Source: an uncultured Porphyromonadaceae bacterium (GTDB lineage: Bacteria > Bacteroidota > Bacteroidia > Bacteroidales > Muribaculaceae). From it: 17,715 bases of DNA. Under the pieces are notes generated by a model. It did no database searches. It saw nothing but the letters and a program-made list of their open reading frames with translations, and was not told the origin of the DNA. Where the stretch lies: positions 1-17,715 of the forward strand of contig URLF01000054.1 in NCBI GenBank assembly GCA_900548705.1, in the 5' to 3' direction. Each line of letters begins with the position of its first letter. Position 1 is the first letter of the stretch. Positions 1 to 6,253 of the stretch are shown piece after piece. The position numbers and the translations under genes are program-made.

Positions 1-45
1 ACTCAATTCTATCACTATATCTTTCCGCATTTCACTTTTTTGTAG

Positions 46-53
46 TAACTTTG
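46..53 (+). promoter_or_regulatory. Bacteroidetes -7 box (TAACTTTG)
   Basis: TAACTTTG matches the Bacteroidetes -7 consensus TAnnTTTG exactly and lies 29 bases before the ATG at 83. No good -33 TTG is present at the usual 19-21 base spacing (only TTT at 22-24), so the promoter may be weak or regulated. Confidence 0.5.
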
Positions 54-82
54 CATAATAAAACATTTCAGTCTAAGAAATC

Positions 83-364
83 ATGGACAAATCATCACAT
101 ATCAGCAAAACAGTCAAAAAGACCATATATGCCATCCTCCTTTTATTGCTGATGTCAGGCTTGTATGGCGCAGTGATTGCCCTCTGCAATCAATATTTGC
201 GCTGCAATGAACTGCTCACCCCTATGAACAAGTTCCTTCTCATCGCAATACTTGTCATCGGCTATTGTCTAATCTACCGATGGTTCAGCAAACGTATTGA
301 TACAATCGCCAAGAAGAAAACGAACTCCTCGCGTAAACCTGTCATATCCCGAAAAGGAAACTGA
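83..364 (+). CDS. Small two-helix inner-membrane protein, hypothetical
   Basis: A 93-residue protein I do not recognise. It has a short basic N-terminus, a hydrophobic stretch at about residues 15-36 and a second at about 49-66, then a very basic tail with several Lys and Arg. By the positive-inside rule both ends should be cytoplasmic. A perfect -7 box sits 29 bases upstream. Its last 23 bases overlap the 3' end of the convergent choloylglycine hydrolase gene (342-1397), so the two transcripts would be complementary at their ends. Base composition is more AT-rich than the genes after 2161. No catalytic motif is visible. The promoter and the two clean membrane segments argue that it is real, but a chance ORF is not excluded. 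Confidence 0.6.
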   Translation: MDKSSHISKTVKKTIYAILLLLLMSGLYGAVIALCNQYLRCNELLTPMNKFLLIAILVIGYCLIYRWFSKRIDTIAKKKTNSSRKPVISRKGN

Positions 365-1397
365 TCGGGTCAGAGACCTGCATCCTGTCGGCCGCATCAC
401 CGGCATATATCTCGCCATTGGTCAGTGTGAGCTTCCTGACTTTTCTTTCGGGACTGAAATCGAGCTTCTTGAAATCTATCCAGAAAATGTCGGGGCTCAA
501 TGTTGATTCAAAATAATATATCAGATTTTTCTGGTCGGCGACCGTACGCCAGCGGGTGGAGGCTATATTCGGTTGCGAGGGGATTGAAATCCCGAGGGGA
601 ACCGACACATTGCGCATCACGCTGAACACTCCCGCCACAGCCTGCCGATAATCTGATACCTTAGGGAGTGCCTTGATATAAAACGAAGCACGGACAAAGC
701 GGTCGGACGCACGGTTGGTTCCCGGCAACATTACAAGTCCCCCTATCTGGTCCCAGTAATCGTCCAATGTCTGCTGTTTGTCATAGGACGGGGAATTCGT
801 CATTACCTGACAGTCTCTCCCCTGATGAATCACAAGTTTACCATCTATATATTCGAATATCGCGCTGTTGCCAGTCGAATCGGAAATCGAAAGATGCAAC
901 GTCGATTTAGCACCATTCGGAAGGTCGGGGTCATCAATTCGAAACGATTCCTTGCCCAGTTCTGCCACGGCTTCATCCACCGTAGCGAAATTGTCAAGCA
1001 CATATTGCGTCCAGATACTTAGTCCCATCACAGGACGTTTGTCGCCCGGTCTGTGATAATCCGATTCCGCCAGAAAAAGGAGGTTGGCCACAAGCCCCTT
1101 CTCGTTCATTCCGTCACAGACCCCTATATCATATCCTGCGGTCACAACGCTACCATAAGAAGATGTCCATTTCACGCTATGGTCCGTCATTCCACCACGA
1201 CGATCCATCCCTCTCGGGAAAAAATAAATGTTGGATTGAGGATCTTCTTTCCAATCCATTGTGCGCCCTGTCACCACCATATCGTCCGGACCAAGATACA
1301 CAGCGCGCGTACAAGCATCGGTCGGAACAGACATTCCCCACGCGTACATAATAATCAAGATTGTCGCAATGACTTTATAATATCCTGTTGTTTTCAT
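342..1397 (-). CDS. Exported choloylglycine hydrolase / penicillin V acylase family Ntn hydrolase
   Basis: Linear-amide C-N hydrolase of the bile salt hydrolase/penicillin V acylase family. Counting from the ATG at 1397 (351 residues), a signal peptide ends in TDA and exposes Cys29, the expected N-terminal nucleophile. Arg45 and Asp48 follow at +16 and +19, as Arg18 and Asp21 follow Cys2 in clostridial BSH. Asn98 (in MNEKGL), Asn201 (in TNSPSYD) and Arg233 (in SDRFVRA) match the other active-site residues. The substrate could be conjugated bile acids, penicillin V-like amides or acyl-homoserine lactones; sequence alone does not decide. The residues before Cys do not form a convincing lipobox, so signal peptidase I processing in the periplasm is expected. 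A longer start at 1424 is possible, but the 1397 ATG gives a classic signal peptide and has AGG a few bases upstream. It stands alone in its transcription unit. Confidence 0.9.
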   Translation of the reverse strand: MKTTGYYKVIATILIIMYAWGMSVPTDACTRAVYLGPDDMVVTGRTMDWKEDPQSNIYFFPRGMDRRGGMTDHSVKWTSSYGSVVTAGYDIGVCDGMNEKGLVANLLFLAESDYHRPGDKRPVMGLSIWTQYVLDNFATVDEAVAELGKESFRIDDPDLPNGAKSTLHLSISDSTGNSAIFEYIDGKLVIHQGRDCQVMTNSPSYDKQQTLDDYWDQIGGLVMLPGTNRASDRFVRASFYIKALPKVSDYRQAVAGVFSVMRNVSVPLGISIPSQPNIASTRWRTVADQKNLIYYFESTLSPDIFWIDFKKLDFSPERKVRKLTLTNGEIYAGDAADRMQVSDPISFLFGI

Positions 1398-1669
1398 CAG
1401 ACCTTGTTTGTGATTAAAATTCATAATAGAATAATTGCAGCAATATTAATCCAATAAGCAACAAATCCGCATTACAACCATTTCAACGTTTTTATCAGCA
1501 GAATGTTCGATTTCAATTTCAATTGTCTTACGCTCTTTCCATAAAAAGGATTATCTCGATTTCGTAACTAATGCCATTAGCTCAATTACCGCGTCGATGT
1601 GTCAGGTATCTGATTGCAATTTGGGAAAACGAATTGGCGCGGAGTTGTGTTCAGATTTGTGTTCAATGT
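1398..1669. other. Intergenic region, no gene seen
   Basis: AT-rich stretch between the hydrolase start and the tRNA terminator. It should hold the hydrolase promoter on the minus strand: the reverse complement of 1441-1448 is TAATATTG, one mismatch from TAnnTTTG, without a good -33 partner. Two copies of TTGTGTTCA occur at 1645-1653 and 1657-1665. I see no coding or RNA gene. Confidence 0.45.
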
Positions 1670-1705
1670 AAAAGAAAAAGCAGCTACGAGAGGGCTCGTA
1701 ACTGC
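1670..1705 (-). terminator. Rho-independent terminator after the tRNA
   Basis: On the minus strand an 11-bp stem (GCAGTTACGAG with CTCGTAGCTGC, one G-T pair) closes a four-base loop CCCT and is followed at once by TTTTTCTTTT. It lies 15 bases downstream of the tRNA 3' end and is a textbook intrinsic terminator. Confidence 0.9.
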
Positions 1706-1720
1706 TTGGTTTTCAAGAAG

Positions 1721-1794
1721 TGGTCCCACTTGGGCTTGAACCAAGGACTCCCTGATTATGAGTCAGGTGCTCTAACCAACTGAGCTATAGGACC
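1721..1794 (-). tRNA. tRNA with CAT anticodon (elongator Met or Ile2)
   Basis: Read on the minus strand, a full 74-base cloverleaf is visible. The acceptor GGTCCTA pairs with TGGGACC (one T-G pair), followed by discriminator A. The D arm is GCTC/GAGC. The anticodon arm CCTGA/TCAGG encloses loop CTCATAA with anticodon CAT, and the T arm CTTGG/CCAAG encloses TTCAAGC. CCA is not encoded. It is not the initiator, because position 1 is a paired G and the anticodon stem lacks the GGG/CCC run. A CAT anticodon could belong to elongator Met or to Ile2, whose C34 is converted to lysidine by TilS; I cannot separate these by eye. The gene is monocistronic, with its own promoter and terminator. Confidence 0.95.
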
Positions 1795-1856
1795 GGGGAA
1801 GCGGGAGGGGGTGGCGGTGATGGCCACCGGATGGCTTCTGCTTGTTTTTTACGCCA

Positions 1857-1887
1857 CAAAGTTACGACTTTCTTTTGGAGTTTACAA
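1857..1887 (-). promoter_or_regulatory. Promoter of the tRNA gene
   Basis: On the minus strand TTG (1885-1887) is followed after exactly 20 bases by TAACTTTG (1857-1864), a perfect Bacteroidetes -33/-7 pair. The start point should fall near 1850, giving a leader of about 55 bases. The leader contains a 6-bp hairpin (GGTGGC at 1810-1815 with GCCACC at 1823-1828). Confidence 0.85.
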
Positions 1888-1923
1888 CCTTTTTGTAATT
1901 ATTCACAAAATATTTTTCCATCA

Positions 1924-1957
1924 TTGGGGGCTTTCAGGAGTTTTTTGACTACATTTG
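1924..1957 (+). promoter_or_regulatory. Likely promoter of the ZIP-polymerase operon
   Basis: TACATTTG at 1950-1957 fits TAnnTTTG perfectly. The nearest TTG is at 1924-1926, a spacing of 23, slightly longer than usual. Transcription from here would leave a leader of about 195 bases before the ATG at 2161. Confidence 0.45.
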
Positions 1958-1999
1958 TGTAAGCCTTACGGTTTTGATTCCGACGGGGCGACAGGGTGA

Positions 2000-2030
2000 A
2001 TAGGCCGTCCATAGCCCGTCCATAGGCTGT
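2000..2030 (+). repeat. 11-bp tandem repeats in the ZIP leader
   Basis: Three units in strict 11-bp register: ATAGGCCGTCC (2000-2010), ATAGCCCGTCC (2011-2021) and the partial ATAGGCTGT (2022-2030). They sit about 40-65 bases downstream of the presumed start point, so they could bind a protein on DNA or act in the RNA leader. Confidence 0.6.
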
Positions 2031-2106
2031 GATTCACGGCGTTGAAACCGCTGGCTGCTAAAAAAAATGACGGCTTCTAAACGGATGTCTGTCAATTTTA
2101 TGCGTC

Positions 2107-2131
2107 CGGTCGGGCGGCATCACTCCGACCG
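2107..2131 (+). promoter_or_regulatory. Hairpin in the leader of the ZIP gene
   Basis: A perfect 7-bp inverted repeat, CGGTCGG (2107-2113) and CCGACCG (2125-2131), with an 11-base loop, ending 29 bases before the ATG at 2161. There is no U-run after it, so it is not a terminator. It may modulate translation, but no known riboswitch is recognised. Confidence 0.4.
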
Positions 2132-2160
2132 AATCTTAACAACTAAGCTATTGACCGATT

Positions 2161-2916
2161 ATGGATATGATTGTGATTATATGTGCGGCGGGGCTTGGGC
2201 TCTCCTCCTTGCTCGGCTCGGCCGCCGGACTGTTGTTCCGCAGGATTCCGCATAAATGGAACGACGTTTTTCTGGGGTTCTGCGCCGGTATGATGCTTGC
2301 GGCCTCGCTGGTGTGCCTTATCATGCCGGGCTTCGACGCGGTCGAGGGTCTGGATGTGTGGCAGGTGGTGGCCGGTGTCATCCTCGGAGTGATTCTGGTG
2401 GGCTTCCTTGATTTCGCCACACCTCACCTGCATAATATTTCGGGGATTGAACCGGAGTCACACCGGGGTTCCACCTCCATCAACAAAGTGCTGCTCTTCG
2501 TGATGGCCATCGCCATCCACAAGTTTCCGGAGGGAATAGCCACCGGTATCGCCCTCGACGACACCAACCCCGGTAATTCCCTCGCCATCACCGTCGCCAT
2601 CGCCTTGCAGAATGTTCCCGAAGGTATGGTGATTGTGACCCCGCTCATAGTCATCGGGGTCAAGTTCATGCGCGTGGCTATGATCGCGCTTTCCGTCGCG
2701 CTGCTTGAAATCGTCGGAGTGTTCGCAGGCTACTTCCTCGGCAACATCTCCGAAGTGCTTCTGCCCGCGATGCTCGGTATGGCCGGAGGAGCGATGCTCT
2801 ATGTGATTTCCGACGAGATGATTCCCGAGACCCATTCCCACGGCTTCCAGAAGGAATCGACCTACGCCCTTGTCGCCGGGGTCGTGGCGATGTTGCTTAT
2901 CCAGAAGTTCATATGA
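2161..2916 (+). CDS. ZIP family metal transporter (ZupT-like)
   Basis: Inner-membrane divalent metal importer of 251 residues, the usual bacterial ZIP size. Hydrophobic segments cover nearly the whole chain. The two signature helices are present: HKFPEG at residues 120-125 (most family members have HNFPEG) and QNVPEG at 150-155; their His, Asn, Glu and Pro residues line the metal site. DEMIPETHSHG at 218-228 is the third conserved motif. The variable loop between helices 3 and 4 (about 88-108) is short and carries His89, His91 and His101. Likely substrates are Zn, Fe or Mn; sequence does not decide. The stop overlaps the ATG of the next gene as ATGA at 2913-2916, so translation of the polymerase is probably coupled. 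A promoter and a long repeat-bearing leader lie upstream. Confidence 0.93.
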   Translation: MDMIVIICAAGLGLSSLLGSAAGLLFRRIPHKWNDVFLGFCAGMMLAASLVCLIMPGFDAVEGLDVWQVVAGVILGVILVGFLDFATPHLHNISGIEPESHRGSTSINKVLLFVMAIAIHKFPEGIATGIALDDTNPGNSLAITVAIALQNVPEGMVIVTPLIVIGVKFMRVAMIALSVALLEIVGVFAGYFLGNISEVLLPAMLGMAGGAMLYVISDEMIPETHSHGFQKESTYALVAGVVAMLLIQKFI

Positions 2917-4163
2917 GGTATGTGGGGCTGATAGACTGCAACAACTTCTTCGTCTCATGCGAACGGGTATTCCGTCCCTCATTGGCCGGAAAACCGGTAG
3001 TGGTGGCAAGCAACAACGAAGGATGTGTGGTGGCGATGTCAGGCGAAGCCAAGAGCCTGGGCATCACCCGCGGACTGCCGCTTTTCCAGATGCGCGAGAT
3101 TGTCGAACGCCACAAGGTGATTGCCCTCCCCGGCAACCACCGCCTTTACGGCGACCTTTCGGCCCGCGTGATGGCGACAATCGAGTCCATCGTCCCCGAC
3201 ATCGAGGTCTACTCCATCGACGAGGCGTTCATCCATTTCCCCGCAGGAGCCACCCCCGAGGATGTGGAGTCAATCGGACGCGAGATCGTCACCGCCGTCA
3301 GACGCCACGTCGGGATTCCCACCTCCATGGGGATAGCCACAACCAAGACCCTGGCCAAAGCCGCCGCCCGCGTCGCCAAGCAGAATCCTGCCCACAGGGC
3401 TGTCTACTTCATCAACTCCGAGCAACGCCGCCGCGAGACCCTGGCGGCGATGCCTGTCGGGGCGATATGGGGAATCGGCCGACGGCTTGTCGACAAGTTG
3501 AAAAAGGTCGGGATAGAACAGGCTTCCGATTTCGCCGACACTCCCCCCTCGGCGGTCGAACGGCTGATGAATGTAGTAGGGCAACGTACCTGGCGCGAGC
3601 TAAACGGCGAGCCTTGCGTGGAGAAAGACCCGGAGGCCGCCACAAAGAAACAAATCTGCACCACCCGCACCTTCTCCCCCTCGGTTTCCTCCCTGGAAAA
3701 ACTCCGGGAATCAATAACCCGCTTTATGGAAAATGCCTCCCGGAAACTCCGCAAACAACACTCCGTGGCCAAAGGAATCTCGGTATTCATCCAGACAAAC
3801 TCCTACCGCAAGGAGCTTCCCCAATATTGCAATTCCGCCTACCGGATGCTCGACGAACCTACCGGCGACCAGCTCACACTTGTCAAGACTGCCCTCGATG
3901 CCCTCAGTTCCATCTATCGCGAAGGGCTCCTCTACCGGCGCGCGGGAGTAATCATCACCGAGACCATCCCCCTCGAAGGGGTGCAGCCGAGCCTTTTCTC
4001 ATCTGTCGAGGAACGGGAGAAACGCCGCCGACTCAACCTCCGCGTCGACCGCCTGAACAGCAACCCCATGATGGCCGACAAGATACATCTCGCCAGCGGA
4101 CTCAGACCTCATCCCCATCCCGCCCCCTCCGGGGAAGAGACAGCTTGTAACCAACACCCCTGA
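2913..4163 (+). CDS. umuC: UmuC-type Y-family translesion DNA polymerase, short C-terminus
   Basis: Error-prone lesion-bypass polymerase, 416 residues. The first catalytic Asp is Asp8 in LIDCNNFF, with Phe13 in the steric-gate position. YSIDE at 100-104 supplies Asp103 and Glu104. A helix-hairpin-helix region lies at about 180-201, the little finger at about 250-350, and QPSLF at 358-362 is a good beta-clamp binding motif. Homology appears to end at about residue 395 (KIHLAS). The usual UmuC C-terminal block with its Trp and SPRYTT-like motif is missing, and the last 20 or so residues are read from the antisense of the response regulator gene, which overlaps from 4102. No umuD/lexA-like partner adjoins; the upstream partner is a ZIP transporter, overlapping by ATGA. 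No SOS box was recognised. Confidence 0.9.
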   Translation: MRYVGLIDCNNFFVSCERVFRPSLAGKPVVVASNNEGCVVAMSGEAKSLGITRGLPLFQMREIVERHKVIALPGNHRLYGDLSARVMATIESIVPDIEVYSIDEAFIHFPAGATPEDVESIGREIVTAVRRHVGIPTSMGIATTKTLAKAAARVAKQNPAHRAVYFINSEQRRRETLAAMPVGAIWGIGRRLVDKLKKVGIEQASDFADTPPSAVERLMNVVGQRTWRELNGEPCVEKDPEAATKKQICTTRTFSPSVSSLEKLRESITRFMENASRKLRKQHSVAKGISVFIQTNSYRKELPQYCNSAYRMLDEPTGDQLTLVKTALDALSSIYREGLLYRRAGVIITETIPLEGVQPSLFSSVEEREKRRRLNLRVDRLNSNPMMADKIHLASGLRPHPHPAPSGEETACNQHP

Positions 4164-4812
4164 CATTGAGTATGTCTATCCCTTCCGACCCGGAAAGGTA
4201 TCTGCGGAGTTTGTATATGAAACCGTGAAGGCGGTTGAGATTGTTGTAGTCATCATTCTGCCACACGCGCCACATCAGCCTGCGGGCCTCCACCACCTCG
4301 TTGGGATGACGAAACAGTTCGTCGAGAATCACCGCCTCGATATGCGACAGCTCCACCTCCCGGGTTCCCGTCCGAAGCCGCTGCGAGGCGAAATCCAGGA
4401 CGCAGTCCCCAACGCGGAGCATGGCGTCCTCCACCTGCTCCGCATCCCTGCGGCGCAACAGCGCCTTGATTCTCACCACTAATTCCGCTATCTGGAACGG
4501 CTTGCGCACATAATCGTCCCCTCCCCTGTCAAATCCCTTGACAACATCGTCAAGTGATGTCCGCGCCGTCAGGAATATCACCGGCACGGATGGAGAAATG
4601 TCCCTTATCCGCCTGACCATCTCGAACCCGTCAAGCCGTGGCATCATCACATCAGCCACCACCAGGGCATAGCCACCCTCGCGGAAACGTCTCAGTCCCA
4701 TCTCCCCATCAGCGGCACATTCCATCTCGAATCCTTCGCGTTCAAGCGCGTCCTGGAGAATGAACGACAATGTGGCGTCATCCTCCACAAGCAATATCCT
4801 GTCTTTCTTCAT
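4102..4812 (-). CDS. OmpR/PhoB-family response regulator
   Basis: DNA-binding partner of the kinase upstream, 236 residues from the chosen ATG at 4812. The receiver domain (about 1-120) has the acidic pair Asp11/Asp12, phospho-acceptor Asp54 in VVADVMMP, Thr82 and Lys104 in VRKPF. A winged-helix effector domain (about 135-230) ends in the typical VRGVGYKL. It resembles the RprY-like regulators of Bacteroides. The gene begins inside the kinase reading frame (kinase stop at 4778-4780), so the two are translationally coupled. In-frame ATGs at 4818 and 4863 are alternatives; 4812 starts at the conserved MKKDRILLVEDD. The 3' end overlaps the convergent polymerase gene by 62 bases. Likely targets are the direct repeats at 6161-6197. 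Confidence 0.93.
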   Translation of the reverse strand: MKKDRILLVEDDATLSFILQDALEREGFEMECAADGEMGLRRFREGGYALVVADVMMPRLDGFEMVRRIRDISPSVPVIFLTARTSLDDVVKGFDRGGDDYVRKPFQIAELVVRIKALLRRRDAEQVEDAMLRVGDCVLDFASQRLRTGTREVELSHIEAVILDELFRHPNEVVEARRLMWRVWQNDDYNNLNRLHGFIYKLRRYLSGSEGIDILNVRGVGYKLSLPRRGRDGDEV

Positions 4813-6118
4813 TGTCATCAAATCTGATGGTGAAAACCGACCCCATGCCGGGACGGCTCTCAACCGTTATCCTCCAGCCTGACATCGAGGCAATCTGCTT
4901 CACATAATACAATCCGAGCCCGTAGCCTCCTGTCTCATACTTGTCGCCGTCATTGACCCGGTAAAACTTGTCGAATATGTGGGGCAGGTTCTCCCGGCTG
5001 ATTCCTATCCCGTTGTCAGCCACCGACAGCGACCGGCGGTCGGCCCTGACATCAATCTCGACCGAGTCGTTGGAATATTTCACGGCATTGTCAAGCAGAT
5101 TCGAGATTACATTGCCGAAATGCAGGGAATCAGCCTGGATTTTCAATCCCTCGGCCACCTCCACATTAATCCTGACCGGTTTGCCCGCCTTCATCTCTAT
5201 CATTCCGGCAACCTCCTCGACCACTTCTCTGACATCCACCTCCTCGATATTGAGCTTCAATGACCTGAACCGCTCCATACTCATCGACAGGATATTCTCG
5301 ATCATCCCCGACAGAAATCCGAGCCGCTGCAATATTATGCCGAGAAACCGGCGGTTTCTCGCCTCGTCGCTCTGGTCATAGTAGCGCAGCATCGAATCAG
5401 CCGCCGCGTAAGCCACCGCGACAGGGGTTTTCAGTTCGTGGGTCATATTGTGGGTGAAGTCATCCTTCATCTGTTCGATGCTCTTGAGCTTCCCGACCCA
5501 ATGGAGCAGATACCATATCAGGAATCCAGCAATCAGCAATATCCCTCCGGACATAACCAGTATTCCCGCCATCTGCCGGAAGACATGTCCTCCCAAGCCT
5601 GAGAAATAGGCCCTGTAAAGCGGCGGCTGTCCCTCCCTAAGAGCGAAATCCACCGACCACAGCCCCCTATCTTCAGCCACAGCTTCGTCAAATGGTCTCA
5701 CGAACACCACCTCCGGCCTCAATCCGGCATCCGCAAGCTCCCGGCGGAAAAGGCTGTCGAGCATCGCGTAATCCCTGCCTGACATCGTGGTGTCTGCCAT
5801 CTCCATTATATGGAAATACTCGCTCATCGTCTGGCCGACATTCTCCAGAATGCCCGGATAGCCATATCCACCCTCAGAGTCATTCTCACGCTGAATCATC
5901 AGGGTCAGCTTTATGAAAGAGGAATCACCGCCATAACGCGAGCCGTCAAGGCGCGAGATGATTTCCAGGATGTCGGCCCTGCGCAGACATTCCCCCACCG
6001 CACGCAAACTTTCCACCTTTATGGAATCATACAGGCGGAAAAGATACCAGGCATCCCCGGCGACAAGCGCCAGCAACACCAACAGGCATGCAGTGGTTAT
6101 CGAGCGGAATCGTTTCAC
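4778..6118 (-). CDS. Membrane sensor histidine kinase (RprX-like)
   Basis: Inner-membrane sensor kinase of 446 residues. Transmembrane helices lie at about 8-27 and 184-206 and flank a periplasmic sensor domain of about 150 residues with no fold I recognise. The H-box THELKTP carries His227. The ATPase domain shows the N-box around Asn344 (LLDNAVKY), G1 DNGIG at 368-372, the F-box IFDKFYR and G2 GYGLGL at 398-403. There is no HAMP domain: the H-box follows the second helix by only about 20 residues. The start is GTG at 6116-6118; no earlier in-frame start exists, and a perfect -7 box lies only four bases upstream. The 3' end overlaps the response regulator. Confidence 0.93.
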   Translation of the reverse strand: MKRFRSITTACLLVLLALVAGDAWYLFRLYDSIKVESLRAVGECLRRADILEIISRLDGSRYGGDSSFIKLTLMIQRENDSEGGYGYPGILENVGQTMSEYFHIMEMADTTMSGRDYAMLDSLFRRELADAGLRPEVVFVRPFDEAVAEDRGLWSVDFALREGQPPLYRAYFSGLGGHVFRQMAGILVMSGGILLIAGFLIWYLLHWVGKLKSIEQMKDDFTHNMTHELKTPVAVAYAAADSMLRYYDQSDEARNRRFLGIILQRLGFLSGMIENILSMSMERFRSLKLNIEEVDVREVVEEVAGMIEMKAGKPVRINVEVAEGLKIQADSLHFGNVISNLLDNAVKYSNDSVEIDVRADRRSLSVADNGIGISRENLPHIFDKFYRVNDGDKYETGGYGLGLYYVKQIASMSGWRITVESRPGMGSVFTIRFDDNEERQDIACGG

Positions 6119-6122
6119 GACA

Positions 6123-6130
6123 CAAATATA
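6123..6130 (-). promoter_or_regulatory. -7 box of the kinase operon, leaderless arrangement
   Basis: On the minus strand TATATTTG matches TAnnTTTG exactly and ends four bases before the GTG start of the kinase, so transcription should begin at or next to the start codon. No convincing -33 TTG is seen at 19-21 bases. Confidence 0.55.
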
Positions 6131-6160
6131 TGAAAAACCGGCGGAACTTCCCGCCCCGGC

Positions 6161-6197
6161 TAAGACTAACTAAGACTAAAGGAGGATGGATTAAGAC
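6161..6197. promoter_or_regulatory. Phased direct repeats, candidate response-regulator operator
   Basis: TAAGACTAAC at 6161-6170 and TAAGACTAAA at 6171-6180 are head-to-tail 10-bp repeats. A third partial copy, TAAGAC, begins 21 bases later at 6192. One- and two-turn phasing of direct repeats is typical for OmpR-family dimers. The site lies between the divergent kinase operon and the lipoprotein operon; the third copy occupies the -33 position of the rightward promoter, whose -7 box is at 6218-6225. Confidence 0.55.
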
Positions 6198-6217
6198 CGT
6201 CCTACTGTCTGACTCGA

Positions 6218-6225
6218 TAACTTTG
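6218..6225 (+). promoter_or_regulatory. -7 box of the lipoprotein-barrel operon
   Basis: TAACTTTG is a perfect match to TAnnTTTG, 28 bases before the ATG at 6254. There is no TTG at 19-21 bases upstream; a repeat copy lies there instead, which suggests a promoter that needs an activator. Confidence 0.6.
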
Positions 6226-6253
6226 CGGACACAAACCACAAATACCTCCGCTT

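Noticed and set aside
1645..1665. Two copies of TTGTGTTCA in 12-bp register beside the tRNA, considered as an attachment site.
   Set aside because: No repeat of the tRNA 3' end and no integrase or element boundary is visible, so an att site is not supported.
1571..1783. Plus-strand open frame of 70 residues covering the tRNA region.
   Set aside because: It is antisense to a complete tRNA and its terminator; the C-terminal half is simply the translated complement of the tRNA.
1950..2160. Known riboswitch in the ZIP leader.
   Set aside because: I could not match the hairpin and repeats to any riboswitch consensus I know; kept only as an unexplained leader.
2458..3009. Minus-strand frame of 183 residues opposite the ZIP gene.
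   Set aside because: His/Gly/Asp-rich antisense shadow of membrane codons; no signal, promoter or family likeness.
2870..4150. Plus-strand open frame of 426 residues over the polymerase gene.
   Set aside because: It is a GC-driven shadow, rich in Arg and Pro, with no motifs, and it overlaps a gene with clear Y-family catalytic residues in another frame.
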